The position numbers were made by a program, and so were the translations under genes. A stretch of 64,000 nucleotides of DNA from Nitratireductor sp. XY-223 (GTDB taxonomy: Bacteria > Pseudomonadota > Alphaproteobacteria > Rhizobiales > Rhizobiaceae). A model generated the notes under the pieces. The model ran no database searches. It worked only from the letters and a program-made list of their open reading frames with translations, and was not told where the DNA came from. Every line of letters starts with the position of its first letter. Position 1 is the first letter of the stretch. This document shows, piece after piece, positions 27,960-38,131 of this stretch. Where the stretch lies: the NCBI RefSeq assembly GCF_004959855.1, contig NZ_SPNT01000007.1, positions 186,001 through 250,000 on the forward strand, read 5' to 3'.

Positions 27960-28817
27960 TTATCCCTTCACGCCGCCGAATGTCAGGCCGCTTATGAGAT
28001 GCTTCTGCACAATGAAAGTCAGGATCAGCGCCGGTACGATGATGATCACGGCCATTGCCGACATGCCGGCCCAGTCGATCGTGAACTGCGCGGTGAAATC
28101 CATCAGGCCGACCGGCAGCGTCTTGCTGTCCGTCGAACGGGTCAGCTGACTTGCAAGTGCATATTCGTTCCACGAGGTGAGGAATGCGAAGATCGCGGCG
28201 GAGGCGATGCCGGAGCGCGCCAGGGGGAATTCGATCTTCCAGAAAGCCTGCCAGCGCGTGCAGCCGTCGACCTGTGCGGCCTCCGACATTTCCTTGGGGA
28301 TCTGGCGGAAAAAGCCGTCGATCAGCCAGATCGTGAACGGGATGTTGAGCGCTACATAGACGATGATCAGCCCCGGCTTGGTGTCGATGAGCCCGATCCG
28401 GCTCCAGATCATGAAGACCGGCAGCGACAGGGCGATGCCCGGCACCGTGCGCGACAGCATCAGGCCGAGGAAAATGCCGTCCTTGAAGCGGAAGCGGAAG
28501 CGGGCGAAGGCGTAGCCGCCGGACATGCCGATCAGAATGGCGATGGCCGTGCTGGTCAGCGCGATGATCAGGGAATTGGTGAAATAGGCCGGCACCGGTA
28601 TCGCCACCTGCTCGGCGCCGAAACCGAATATCTGGGCGAAATTGTTGAGGCTGAGCTCCTCCGGGATCCAGACTGCCGGCTTGGCGAGAACCTCGCGGTT
28701 CGGACGGAAGCCGGTCAGCACGACCCACAGGCCGGGCATGCAGATGATCAGCATGAGCAGGAACGTCAGCGCCCATGTAACGGCCTTGCCGATCCTTTTC
28801 TTGAGGGCGGAACTCAT
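27960..28817 (-). CDS. Carbohydrate ABC transporter permease (MalG type)
   Basis: Start refined to MSSALKKRIG (28817), immediately overlapping the upstream permease stop; EMSEAAQVDGCTRWQAFWKIEFPLARSGI EAA loop. Confidence 0.92.
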   Translation of the reverse strand: MSSALKKRIGKAVTWALTFLLMLIICMPGLWVVLTGFRPNREVLAKPAVWIPEELSLNNFAQIFGFGAEQVAIPVPAYFTNSLIIALTSTAIAILIGMSGGYAFARFRFRFKDGIFLGLMLSRTVPGIALSLPVFMIWSRIGLIDTKPGLIIVYVALNIPFTIWLIDGFFRQIPKEMSEAAQVDGCTRWQAFWKIEFPLARSGIASAAIFAFLTSWNEYALASQLTRSTDSKTLPVGLMDFTAQFTIDWAGMSAMAVIIIVPALILTFIVQKHLISGLTFGGVKG

Positions 28818-29740
28818 CAGTTGGCTCCCCCCATGTAGCGGCGCGCGGCGATCAGCTTCCTGAAGAAATAGTAGGTGAATGCGATCGACAGCAGGATCGA
28901 CACGTAGGCCATGGCATTGGCCTGTCCCATGCGCGAGTTGTCGTAGCCGACGCGGGCGATCAGCGTCCACAAGAGTTCGGTGCGCCCCGCCGGCCCGCCC
29001 CCGGTCATGACATCGACGATGTCATAGGCGCGCGCCACGTCGAGCGAGCGGATCGTCATGGCGATGAAGGCGAACGGCATCAGGAAGGGCAGCGTTATAT
29101 GGCGGAACACCTGCCACGGGTTGCAGCCGTCGACCTTGGCCGCCTCGAGCGGGTCGCGCGGCATGGCGAAGAGCCCGGCGAGCAGAAGAATGGCGAAGAT
29201 CGACGTGCTCATCCACACCTCGGCGACGATGATCGACCCCATGGCCAGGTGCTTGTCGACCAGCCAGGGAATGGCGCCGTCGCTCAGTCCGAGCGACTGC
29301 AGCGCGTTGTTCAAGACGCCGATATTGTCGTTGAAGATGAACTTGAACTGGTAGCCGACGAGGATCGGCGAAAACATCATCGGGAACATCATGATCGTGC
29401 GCAGGGTGCGCTGTCCCCAGGTGATCCTGTTGATCAGCAGCGCAATGCCGAGGCCGAACAGGAATTCAAGGTTCAGGGCAATGGTCAGGAACAGGACCGT
29501 TCGGCCGAAAGCGACCCAGAAGTCCCAATCGGTGAAAATGCGCTCGTAATTCCGGAAACCGACAAAGTTATAGAGGCTGTCCGGTCGGATCAGCCGGTAG
29601 CCGGTAAAGCTTGTGTAGAGTGAAAAGAGCAGCGGCAGCAAAACGACCAGCACAAGCGTGAGGATGGCCGGAAAGAGCAGAACGAACGGCGTGAAACTCT
29701 CGCGCTGCCAGAAGGGAAGTCGTTTTTCTATCTTTGCCAT
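28817..29740 (-). CDS. Carbohydrate ABC transporter permease (MalF type)
   Basis: EAAKVDGCNPWQVFRHITLPFLMP EAA loop; start at MAKIEKRLPFWQ. Confidence 0.92.
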   Translation of the reverse strand: MAKIEKRLPFWQRESFTPFVLLFPAILTLVLVVLLPLLFSLYTSFTGYRLIRPDSLYNFVGFRNYERIFTDWDFWVAFGRTVLFLTIALNLEFLFGLGIALLINRITWGQRTLRTIMMFPMMFSPILVGYQFKFIFNDNIGVLNNALQSLGLSDGAIPWLVDKHLAMGSIIVAEVWMSTSIFAILLLAGLFAMPRDPLEAAKVDGCNPWQVFRHITLPFLMPFAFIAMTIRSLDVARAYDIVDVMTGGGPAGRTELLWTLIARVGYDNSRMGQANAMAYVSILLSIAFTYYFFRKLIAARRYMGGAN

Positions 29741-29773
29741 CGTCCTTCCCGTCGGCTCGGAGGTTGGTGCCGA

Positions 29774-29795
29774 ATGGCGGCCGAGAGGCCGCCAT
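29774..29795 (-). other. Intercistronic stem-loop 3' of SBP gene (9-bp perfect stem, 4-nt loop)
   Basis: + strand ATGGCGGCC-GAGA-GGCCGCCAT between SBP stop (29811) and permease start (29740). Confidence 0.7.
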
Positions 29796-29810
29796 CCGAC
29801 TGGGAGGACA

Positions 29811-31142
29811 TTAAAGATAGCCCGCATCTTCCATAATCTCACGCGCCGATTCAGCGGCTTCGTCGAGTGCTTCCTGCGGTGACATCTCACCGAGGATGGC
29901 GGCCTGCAGGCGCGGCCAGACTTCGTTCGACACTTCGATCCACTGGGGAATGAGCGGCGGTGTGAAGGCGTCTTCCGACATCGATTGCGAGTAGGTCTCG
30001 AAGACCGTCACCATGAAGTCGTTGCCGGCTCCGTCGAACTCAGCAATGGCCTCCTCCCAGACCTTCCCGCGGGTCGGCAGCAGGCCCTTGCGGGCTTCGA
30101 TCATCTGCCGCTCATGCGAGGTCAGGAAAGAAACGAATGAGGCCGCGGCTTCCTTGTTGTCGCAGGTCTCGGTGATCGAGAACGTGTGGCTGCCGGACCA
30201 TCCGCTGCGCTTGCCTCCGGATCCGACCGGCGCCCGCACCAGGCCGATATCCCCGGCGACCTTGGAATTCGCCGGATCGTTGAAGAAGGAGGCCCAGCCC
30301 GCCCAATCGAGATTGAGCGCGACGGTGCCCGATGCAAAACCCAGCCCCGTGTCGTCCCAGAGATAGTTGAGGACACCGGCCGGCACGGCCTTTGCGTCAT
30401 AAAGGTCCTTGAACCACTGGACCGCGCGCACGCCCGCTTCGGAGTTGAAGGTCGGGTTCCAGTTCTCGTCGAAGAGCTGGCCGCCTTCCGCGATCAGCAA
30501 CTCATAGAAGCGGCCGGTGATCGCCTCGTCCTTGCCGACATATTGCGTGCCGAAGAATTCCGGCGCGTTGGCGAAGAAAATGGCCTGGTCCTTGAACTGT
30601 TCCCAGGTCTCGGGCGGCGCGAGATCGTAGCCGTGTTTCTCCTTGAAGCGGTCCTTGTTGCCCTGGTCCGCATAGAGAGACTTCTTGTAGTAGAGATTGG
30701 AGATGTCCGAATGCCGCGGCAGTTGCACGAGGCGCCCGTCGACGGTCGAGTTTGCCAGCGCAAGCTCCTGGAACTCGGAAAGCGTCTCCTTCGGAATAAC
30801 ACCGTTGAGGTCGATATAGATGGTTCCGTATTGCGGCGCGAAGCTGGGGTGATTGGAGCCGACGCACCAGTCGAGCGTTCCGGCGGCTATGTCCTGCTTG
30901 ATCTCGCGGTCGAGTTCGAAGTGGTTCTTGCGCGACAGGACATCGACCTTGGCACCGGTCATTTCCTCCCACTTCTCGATCTCGGCGTAGAGCGGCTCGT
31001 ACTGGGCGCCGCCGATCAGCTTGACGCGCAGCGTGTAGCCGTCGAAATTGCCGTAATCGATATCCTCGGCGTTGACGGCGCCGGCCATCAGCAACGGTAG
31101 AGCCGTGGCCGCGGCCAGTAGTTTCAATCCTGCCTTTGTCAT
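29811..31142 (-). CDS. Carbohydrate ABC transporter substrate-binding protein (family 1)
   Basis: Sec signal MTKAGLKLLAAATALPLLMAGAVNA; SBP family 1 features. Confidence 0.92.
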   Translation of the reverse strand: MTKAGLKLLAAATALPLLMAGAVNAEDIDYGNFDGYTLRVKLIGGAQYEPLYAEIEKWEEMTGAKVDVLSRKNHFELDREIKQDIAAGTLDWCVGSNHPSFAPQYGTIYIDLNGVIPKETLSEFQELALANSTVDGRLVQLPRHSDISNLYYKKSLYADQGNKDRFKEKHGYDLAPPETWEQFKDQAIFFANAPEFFGTQYVGKDEAITGRFYELLIAEGGQLFDENWNPTFNSEAGVRAVQWFKDLYDAKAVPAGVLNYLWDDTGLGFASGTVALNLDWAGWASFFNDPANSKVAGDIGLVRAPVGSGGKRSGWSGSHTFSITETCDNKEAAASFVSFLTSHERQMIEARKGLLPTRGKVWEEAIAEFDGAGNDFMVTVFETYSQSMSEDAFTPPLIPQWIEVSNEVWPRLQAAILGEMSPQEALDEAAESAREIMEDAGYL

Positions 31143-31174
31143 CGTTTCCTCCTTGGTACGATCGTTTGAACCCG

Positions 31175-32395
31175 TCAGTTTTGTTTTCCGGCGGACGTTC
31201 TGCCGCCGCCGGTTTCGCTGTCCGCCAGGACCGGTCCCGCCTCGAAGACCGTGTCGTTGTGCTGCCCGAGAACCGGTGCGGCCACAGGCGATTTCAGGGT
31301 GGCGGCGTTGATGCGTATCGGTGAGCGCACCGCAGTCAGCTCCAGACTCGCGTTGCGCCGGATGGTCTGTTCCAGATCGAGCGTGCGGTAGGCCTCGCTC
31401 TCAAGCATGTCCCGCCAGTCGAGAACCTCCGAACACCAGATGTCCGCCGGCTGCAGGACGGCCAGCCAGTCGGCCGTCGTCTTGAGCTTCAGGCGCTCTG
31501 CGATGGACCTCTTGATCTCGTCGCGATGGGTCAGGAGCGCATTCTTGTCGTCGAAGTGGTGCTCGAGGCCGTCGACACCGATGAGCTCTGCCAGGGCTTT
31601 CAGCGACGGGGTCATGGCTAGGGCGAGATAACCGTCGGCCGTTTCGTAGACTCCGTAGGGTGCGCCGAGATAGGCGTGCGCCCCGTTGAAGCCGCTGCGT
31701 TCGGGCGGCCTGTTGCCGTCGTTGAGATGGGTGGTGAGCACCTCGAACTGGAAATCGATCATCGCCTCGAAGAGGCTGGTTTCCACCTTGGCGCCCTTGC
31801 CGGTTATTCCGCGCCCGACCAGGGCCGCCAGCACACCTTGGGCGAGAGCATTGCCCGCCATCATGTCGGCGACCGCAAGCCCCATGGGCATCGGCGGATC
31901 GTCGCGGCTGCCGGTCAGCCACAAGAGCCCGGACCGCGCCTGGGCCAAGAGGTCCTGACCGGGCAGGTCCTTCCAGGGGCCGTCTTCGCCGTAGCCGGAG
32001 ATCGATCCGTAGATTATGGCGGGATTGATCTTGCGTACATCCTCGTAGCCGAAACCCTGCCGCTCGATCACACCTGGCCGGAAATTCTGGATCATCACGT
32101 CCGCCGATTTCAATAGGTCAACCAGCTTTTGCCGGTCGTCCTCGTTGCGCAGGTCCGCCGTCACGCTCTCCTTGTTCCGGTTGATCGCGTGAAAGAGCGT
32201 GTTGTCCCCGTCGATGTCGGTATCCGTGAGATAGAGGTAGCGGCACAGGTCGCCGACACCCGGCCGCTCCACCTTGATGACACGGGCACCCAGGTCCGCC
32301 AGTTTCAGGGAACACACCGGCCCGGAAAGGAACTGGCTGAAATCGACCACGGTCAATCCGTTGAGCGGCCGGTCGGCCTGCGGCAGGTCTCTCAT
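31175..32395 (-). CDS. CaiB/BaiF family (class III) CoA-transferase
   Basis: LTVVDFSQFLSGPVCSLKLADLGARVIKVERPGVGD; PGQDLLAQARSGLL; start at [10 protein letters not shown]. Confidence 0.92.
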   Translation of the reverse strand: MRDLPQADRPLNGLTVVDFSQFLSGPVCSLKLADLGARVIKVERPGVGDLCRYLYLTDTDIDGDNTLFHAINRNKESVTADLRNEDDRQKLVDLLKSADVMIQNFRPGVIERQGFGYEDVRKINPAIIYGSISGYGEDGPWKDLPGQDLLAQARSGLLWLTGSRDDPPMPMGLAVADMMAGNALAQGVLAALVGRGITGKGAKVETSLFEAMIDFQFEVLTTHLNDGNRPPERSGFNGAHAYLGAPYGVYETADGYLALAMTPSLKALAELIGVDGLEHHFDDKNALLTHRDEIKRSIAERLKLKTTADWLAVLQPADIWCSEVLDWRDMLESEAYRTLDLEQTIRRNASLELTAVRSPIRINAATLKSPVAAPVLGQHNDTVFEAGPVLADSETGGGRTSAGKQN

Positions 32396-33531
32396 GACCG
32401 GCTCTCCAGATAGGCTGCCTGCAGGCGGTCGAGCGCGGTGCGGACGTCGATATCGCCGCGCAGGCATTCATGAACGATGTCCCCGGCATGATCCTGCAGG
32501 CGCATATAGCCGTCATAACGCGGGCGCAGCCACGCTGCCTCAAGGGTCTTGCGGGTGTTGCGGAAGAAATCGCGGGCGGCTGCATTGCAGCCGTCATCCT
32601 CCCAGGCAGCCGCGTTGGCCGGTTGCCCGCCGGAGGCGAAGTAAAGGCCGGTCTGGCACTGTGCGCCGGCGATCCAGAACGCGTAGTCGGCAGCGGTTTC
32701 TCCGTTGGCGGACACGGAGGAAACGGCGATGCCCGTACCGCCGATCACCGTGCCGCGCGGGCCGTTGTCGCCGATACCGGGGGCATCCGTGAATGTGATG
32801 GGAAAGCGGCAGTAGCCGCGGCGGCTGTAATTGGTGTAGCCGTAGCCGAAAGGCGCGTAGATCGGCCCGTCCGAGGTGCGGCCCATCCATTCGAGTATGC
32901 CGATGGGATCGAGCGACAGGCAGCGCGGGTCCATCAGGCCGACGATTTCTCGCATCAGTTCGAGTACCTGCTCGCCGTGTTCCCGTTCGATGAGAACATC
33001 GGGGTCCTCCGCGACGGCAAAGTCCATATTCCGGGCAAGGCCGAAGAAGGTCATCAACGCGTTGATCGGAATGAGCGCGAAGGCGACCCGGCCGCCATGG
33101 GCGAGTTCCACAACCTCGTTCCATCGCGTCGGCGCCGTGCCCAGCTGGTCCGATCGATAGGCGGCGACCGGCGTGGCGGCGTCGATCGCCAGCGCCCACT
33201 GGTGCCCGTCGAACGCGTAGGAACGGTGCGAGGCGCCGACCGAGCGGGCCGCCAGGGCTTCGAGTTCCCCTGCCCTGCCGAGCGTGTCGAGCGCCAGCAG
33301 ATTTCCGCCACGGGCGACCTCGCCCACATGCGGATGATCGATGACCATCAAGTCGTATTCGCCGGCCATCGCTTCGATCGGACGGTCCGCAAATGCCTGA
33401 AGCGAGCGCTTTTCCCAGGTTATCGAGACGCCAGGATGCATCGCCGCAAATTCCCGCGACGTCGCAACCATCGGATCGTATCCGCGGCTGTGGTCCCAGG
33501 TCATGCCGCGAAGCTGGATTGCCTCACCCAT
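32392..33531 (-). CDS. Extracellular solute-binding protein family-1-like protein without signal peptide
   Basis: SBP-like sequence ([47 protein letters not shown]); starts [20 protein letters not shown] with no hydrophobic leader. Confidence 0.72.
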   Translation of the reverse strand: MGEAIQLRGMTWDHSRGYDPMVATSREFAAMHPGVSITWEKRSLQAFADRPIEAMAGEYDLMVIDHPHVGEVARGGNLLALDTLGRAGELEALAARSVGASHRSYAFDGHQWALAIDAATPVAAYRSDQLGTAPTRWNEVVELAHGGRVAFALIPINALMTFFGLARNMDFAVAEDPDVLIEREHGEQVLELMREIVGLMDPRCLSLDPIGILEWMGRTSDGPIYAPFGYGYTNYSRRGYCRFPITFTDAPGIGDNGPRGTVIGGTGIAVSSVSANGETAADYAFWIAGAQCQTGLYFASGGQPANAAAWEDDGCNAAARDFFRNTRKTLEAAWLRPRYDGYMRLQDHAGDIVHECLRGDIDVRTALDRLQAAYLESRS

Positions 33532-34099
33532 TGGCGGTGACCTGTTTCTTCTTCTCTGCAAGGCTGGCGGCTTCGTCGGCAAAGGCCGCCGGATCGCGGT
33601 AGAGCGCGGTCATGAGATGTTCGCAGTAAAGCACGATCTCGCCATCGCCCTTGAAGACCGAGTAGCTGACGCGCACCTTGCCCATCTCCTCGTTCTTGAC
33701 CTCTTTCGAGAGGTTCTCGCGGATCGTGTAGATGGTGTCACCGATGAAGACCGGGGCGATGAAGCGGAGCCGGTCGTAGCCGTAGGAAAACGAGTTCAGG
33801 CAATTGGTCGCGGCCAGGCCCAGCCCGTAGGAGAAAACCTGCGCGCCGGCCACCAGCCGTTTCCCGAAAACGCCCTCCTTCTCGGCAAAGCCCTGGTCGC
33901 CGACATAGGGATGCATGTCGAGCACCAGCGAATTGAAAAGCATCGCCTCGCCTTCGGAGATCGTGCGCCGGATCGAGCGGATCTTGTCGCCGACCTCGAA
34001 GTCCTCGAAGTACCAGTTCTCGGCATTCCAGACCGGGATATCGCAGTGGTCCTTGGGAAGTCCTGGCAGGGCCCGCGCATGAATACCAATCTCAGCCAT
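33524..34099 (-). CDS. MaoC family dehydratase
   Basis: [31 protein letters not shown]...[17 protein letters not shown] hotdog-fold motif. Confidence 0.88.
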   Translation of the reverse strand: MAEIGIHARALPGLPKDHCDIPVWNAENWYFEDFEVGDKIRSIRRTISEGEAMLFNSLVLDMHPYVGDQGFAEKEGVFGKRLVAGAQVFSYGLGLAATNCLNSFSYGYDRLRFIAPVFIGDTIYTIRENLSKEVKNEEMGKVRVSYSVFKGDGEIVLYCEHLMTALYRDPAAFADEAASLAEKKKQVTANG

Positions 34100-34152
34100 T
34101 TCCCCTCCCCGGTCTTTCGTTGTGTCTCTTTATGATCCACGATAAATTTTAT

Positions 34153-34180
34153 TTGTCAAACTCTTTTCTATATATAAAAT
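34153..34180 (+). promoter_or_regulatory. Putative sigma70-type promoter for MaoC/Gfo operon
   Basis: TTGTCA (34153-34158), 16-nt spacer, TAAAAT (34175-34180) in an AT-rich divergent intergenic region. Confidence 0.4.
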
Positions 34181-34230
34181 ACCCATTCACAAGCGATCCC
34201 GCTTCCCTGTTGCTGCCGACCGGAGGAAAA

Positions 34231-34683
34231 ATGGAAAAGGAACAGTACTTTGAAGACTACGCCGTCGGTGACTCAAGGACGACGTTTGCGCGGACGATCA
34301 CCGAGGCCGATATCGTCTTCCATGCCGGACACAGCGGCGATTTCTTTCCGCATCACATGGATGCCGAATTCTGCAAGACACAACCCTTCGGCCAGCGCGT
34401 GGCGCACGGGACAATGACCTTCGCCATCGGCATCGGCCTGACGGCAACGCAGATCAATCCGCGTGCCTTCACCTACGGGTACGAGCGCCTGCGCTTTCCA
34501 ACGCCTGTCTATGCCGGCGATACGATCCGGACCACGGTGTCGATCGGCTCCAAAACCGACGATCCGAAACGTCCGGGATATGGCAAAGTGGTGGAAGTCT
34601 GCGAAACCAGAAAGCAGGATGGAACGACGGTAATGTACTGCGAGCATGTTTTGCTCGTGGAAAAGCGGGAGGATGACAAATGA
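34231..34683 (+). CDS. MaoC family dehydratase
   Basis: ATG at 34231 preceded by GGAGG; EDYAVGDSRTTFARTITEADIVFHAGHSGDFFPHHMD...GYERLRFPTPVYAGDTI. Confidence 0.9.
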   Translation: MEKEQYFEDYAVGDSRTTFARTITEADIVFHAGHSGDFFPHHMDAEFCKTQPFGQRVAHGTMTFAIGIGLTATQINPRAFTYGYERLRFPTPVYAGDTIRTTVSIGSKTDDPKRPGYGKVVEVCETRKQDGTTVMYCEHVLLVEKREDDK

Positions 34684-35744
34684 TCGCCGAGTTGAACCAG
34701 TCCTGGCCGGCCCCGTCGGCGCCGAAGCCGATCGTCATCATCGGCGCAGGCGGCATCATCCGCGATGCCCACCTGCCCGCCTACGCCAAGGCCGGACTGT
34801 CGGTCAGCGGCGTTACGGATGTCGATCCGGCCCGGGCCGAAGCGCTCGCAAGCGACTACGCCATTCCGGCCGTTTACGCCACCTTGTCGGACGCCGTGGC
34901 GGCCAACGGCACGAATGCGGTCTACGACATCGCAACGCCGCCCCACGTGATCGCCGACATCCTGCCCGGGCTTCCCGACGGCGCGGCGGTGCTCATCCAA
35001 AAGCCCATGGGCGCCGATCAGGACCAGGCGCGCGCTATCCGGCAGATCTGCCGCGACAGGCAACTCAAGGCCGCGATCAATTTCCAATTGCGCTTTTCGC
35101 CGATGATGATGGCCGCGAGGGATGCGATCCGCAAAGGGCTGATCGGCGACCTGCTGGAGATCGAGGTCCATCTGAACATCTTCACGCCGTGGACACTGTT
35201 CCCGTTTCTCATTCCGATGGAACGGGTGGAAATCGCCGTGCATTCCATCCACTATCTCGACACGATCCGCGCCCTGGCCGGCAATCCACAGGGCGTCTTT
35301 GCCCGCAGCATCGGCGATCCGCGGGCCGAGGATTTTGCCCAGACCCGAACCTCCGTCATCCTCGATTACGGCGACAGGCTGCGCGGCCTGATGTCGATCA
35401 ACCATAACCACCAGGGCGGCCGCAAGTTCCAGTCGGCCTGGTTCCGCATCGAGGGAACCGAGGGGACCCTGATGGTCAAGCTCGGCGTCTGTTTCGACTA
35501 TCCGAACGGCGAGGAGGACGAGTTCTGGTACTGCCCCAACGGCGGCGACTGGCAGCAGGTGCCGCTCGAGGGAAGCTGGTTCATCGATGCGTTCATGGGC
35601 ACCATGCGCAACGTGCAGCGCTTCGACGCGGGTGAAGACAGCGCGCTGTTCGCTTCGGTCGAGGACGCCTACGAGACAATGGCGCTTGTCGAGGCCTGTT
35701 TCCAGGCCACGCAGGCGGCGCCGACACCGCTGCTGCTCGATTGA
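34680..35744 (+). CDS. Gfo/Idh/MocA family oxidoreductase
   Basis: VIIGAGGIIRDAHLPAYAKAGL; VLIQKPMGADQ; ATGA overlap with the upstream MaoC gene. Confidence 0.92.
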   Translation: MIAELNQSWPAPSAPKPIVIIGAGGIIRDAHLPAYAKAGLSVSGVTDVDPARAEALASDYAIPAVYATLSDAVAANGTNAVYDIATPPHVIADILPGLPDGAAVLIQKPMGADQDQARAIRQICRDRQLKAAINFQLRFSPMMMAARDAIRKGLIGDLLEIEVHLNIFTPWTLFPFLIPMERVEIAVHSIHYLDTIRALAGNPQGVFARSIGDPRAEDFAQTRTSVILDYGDRLRGLMSINHNHQGGRKFQSAWFRIEGTEGTLMVKLGVCFDYPNGEEDEFWYCPNGGDWQQVPLEGSWFIDAFMGTMRNVQRFDAGEDSALFASVEDAYETMALVEACFQATQAAPTPLLLD

Positions 35745-35747
35745 CCA

Positions 35748-36551
35748 CTATTCGGGAACGAACGCCCCGCCGCCGAGGCTCTTCGTGAGTTCCGCCGCCG
35801 TGCGGACCAGTTCCTGGCGGCAGTCCTCGAAAGTCAGCGTGTCGTGGTATTTCTCGATATGCGGGATCGTCAGCGCCGCAACGGCACGGCCGGAATGGTC
35901 GATCACCGGCGCCGAAACGTTGACGACACCGCGCACGACGAAGCTGTCGCGCACCTCGTGTCCCTGCTCGTTTATCTTCTTCAGATCCCCGCGCACCACT
36001 TTTTCGCTCATGCCGGCCGGCAGCGGAACGGCGCTGAAATACTCGTCCACCTCCTCCGCGGGAAGATAGGCCAGGATGACCCGCCCGGACGATGCCGACC
36101 AGAGATCGATCTTGGCACCGAGGCGCACGGTCATATTGTTGTTGCCGGGCGAATCCACCTGGCCGACGACCAGCACGCTGTCGGACGTCAGAATCGCCAG
36201 ATGGGAAGACTGCTTGACGGTATTGACCATCGCCCGCATCAACGGGCCCGCAAAGGCCGTAAGGCGCCGGATTTTCGGGATGCGGTGGGAGATCTCAAAC
36301 AGGAATGTCGTCAGCACGTAGCGGTCGCTGAGCGGCTCCTGCGCAACGTAGCCTCGCTCCATCAGGACGACCAGCATGCGGAAGATCTCGCTCACCGAAC
36401 GGCCGAGCGCACGGGCGATTTCCGATTGGCTGAGCCCCGTCTCCTGGTCCGACAAAAGCTCGATGATATCGAGCCCCTTCTCCAGTGCCGGAGCCGAATA
36501 GTTCTGTTTTTTGACGGCCTTATCCATTGCTGCGTCCGTGCCGGCATGCAT
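35748..36551 (-). CDS. IclR family transcriptional regulator
   Basis: SAPALEKGLDIIELLSDQETGLSQSEIARALGRSVSEIFRMLVVL HTH and IclR effector domain. Confidence 0.92.
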   Translation of the reverse strand: MHAGTDAAMDKAVKKQNYSAPALEKGLDIIELLSDQETGLSQSEIARALGRSVSEIFRMLVVLMERGYVAQEPLSDRYVLTTFLFEISHRIPKIRRLTAFAGPLMRAMVNTVKQSSHLAILTSDSVLVVGQVDSPGNNNMTVRLGAKIDLWSASSGRVILAYLPAEEVDEYFSAVPLPAGMSEKVVRGDLKKINEQGHEVRDSFVVRGVVNVSAPVIDHSGRAVAALTIPHIEKYHDTLTFEDCRQELVRTAAELTKSLGGGAFVPE

Positions 36552-36673
36552 ACCCGTTTGTCTGAGTCGCTATTGTCTAGGCTAACTCCGGCAGGATCAA
36601 GGGATACGCATCGCGAAACAGCCAATCCGGCGCGACGGCGAAGATGGTGGCCCTGTCACACGTTCAGCGGCCG

Positions 36674-38119
36674 TCAGGCACGCCGCACGCGCATCTTGAC
36701 GAGTTTCGGCTCGAGATAGGCGTCCAGTCCCTCGGGGCCGAGTTCACGGCCGATGCCGCTCATCTTCCAGCCGCCGAACGGCGCCTGCAGCTCGCTGACA
36801 TCGTTGACATTTATGCCGACGCCGCCGAACTCCAGCCGGTCGGCAACGCCCCAGAGCCGTTCAAGGTCCGCGCCGTAGAGATAGGCCGCCAGCCCGTATT
36901 CGAGGCTGTTGGCCATGGCGATCATCTGCGCATCCGTGTCGAACGCGGCAACGGCGGCCAGCGGGCCGTAGGTCTCGCTCGTCATCGGCAGGCTGTCGGC
37001 CGGCGCATCGTCGATGACCGTGGGCCTATAGAAGAAACCGCTGTCATAGGTCTCGCCGGCCGGGCGCTTGCCTCCAGCAGCAAGCCGCGCGCCCTTGTCG
37101 ACGGCGTCGCGCTGATGCGCTTCCACACGGGCGATGACGGACTGGTTGAGGACCGGCCCGTATTCGACCCCCGCATCGACACCGTGGCCGAGCTGCGTGC
37201 CCTCGGCGAGATCCGCAAGGATCGCGACGAATTCATTGTGCACGCGCCGGTCCACCAGGATGCGGTTCACGGTGATGCAGATCTGTCCCATGTTGGAGAA
37301 GGCGCGCCGGTGCGCGGCCCGGGCCGCCGCCTCGAGATCGGCGTCCGCCATGACGACGAGCGGCGCGTTGCCACCCAGTTCCAGGCACAGTTTCTTCAGG
37401 TTCCCGGCTGCATTGCGCATGATGTCCTGGCCGGCGGGTATCGACGCGGTCGCAGAGATGACGCGAACCCTTGGATGGCGGGCAAGGGCCGCGCCGGCGA
37501 CCGGTCCGTGCCCGGGCAGATCGGCGAGCGCACCGTCCGGCACCCCGGCCTCGTTGAGACAGTCGACCAGCATGCCGATCGCCAGCGGCGTCTCGGGCGG
37601 CGACTTGACGATAAGCGGACAACCGGCAGCGATGGCGGGACCCGCCTTCCAGCAATAGAGGTCGACCGGGTAGTTCCACGGAACGATCGCCGCGGCCACG
37701 CCGACGGGGTGATACGAGACGATGTTCTTGATCTCCGCTGCCATGGCCGGCCGCAGCGAACCGCCGATGCGCAGCGCCTCGGCCGCATAGTAGCGAAGCA
37801 CCTTCGCGCCGAACAGAATTTCCTTGCGGTTGTCCGCAACCGGCTTGCCCTGCTCGCGGGTCAGGAGCACCGCCATATCCTCGACACGCGTTTCGATGAG
37901 GTCTGCGGCCCTTTCAAGAATGGCGGCCCGTTCCTCGGCCCGTAGTCCTGCCATGACAGGAGCCGCCGTCTCGGCCGCGGCGACGGCGTAGTCGACGGTT
38001 TCCGCATCGGCTAGAAGCGTCGAGCCAACCGGTTCCCCTGAGGCCGGATCGGTTATGTCGAAACGCTCCAGGGCCTCGGGAAAGCGCCATGCGCCGTCGA
38101 TGAACAAACCACGATCCAT
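36674..38119 (-). CDS. NAD(P)-dependent aldehyde dehydrogenase family protein
   Basis: VPWNYP, LELGGNAPLVV, FSNMGQIC catalytic Cys region, ALDH length. Confidence 0.93.
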   Translation of the reverse strand: MDRGLFIDGAWRFPEALERFDITDPASGEPVGSTLLADAETVDYAVAAAETAAPVMAGLRAEERAAILERAADLIETRVEDMAVLLTREQGKPVADNRKEILFGAKVLRYYAAEALRIGGSLRPAMAAEIKNIVSYHPVGVAAAIVPWNYPVDLYCWKAGPAIAAGCPLIVKSPPETPLAIGMLVDCLNEAGVPDGALADLPGHGPVAGAALARHPRVRVISATASIPAGQDIMRNAAGNLKKLCLELGGNAPLVVMADADLEAAARAAHRRAFSNMGQICITVNRILVDRRVHNEFVAILADLAEGTQLGHGVDAGVEYGPVLNQSVIARVEAHQRDAVDKGARLAAGGKRPAGETYDSGFFYRPTVIDDAPADSLPMTSETYGPLAAVAAFDTDAQMIAMANSLEYGLAAYLYGADLERLWGVADRLEFGGVGINVNDVSELQAPFGGWKMSGIGRELGPEGLDAYLEPKLVKMRVRRA

Positions 38120-38131
38120 GATGAAAGCGTC

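Noticed and set aside
36558-36578. TTGTCT direct repeat (15-bp period) upstream of iclR-type gene
   Set aside because: Two 6-mers without dyad symmetry; may be chance or promoter elements.
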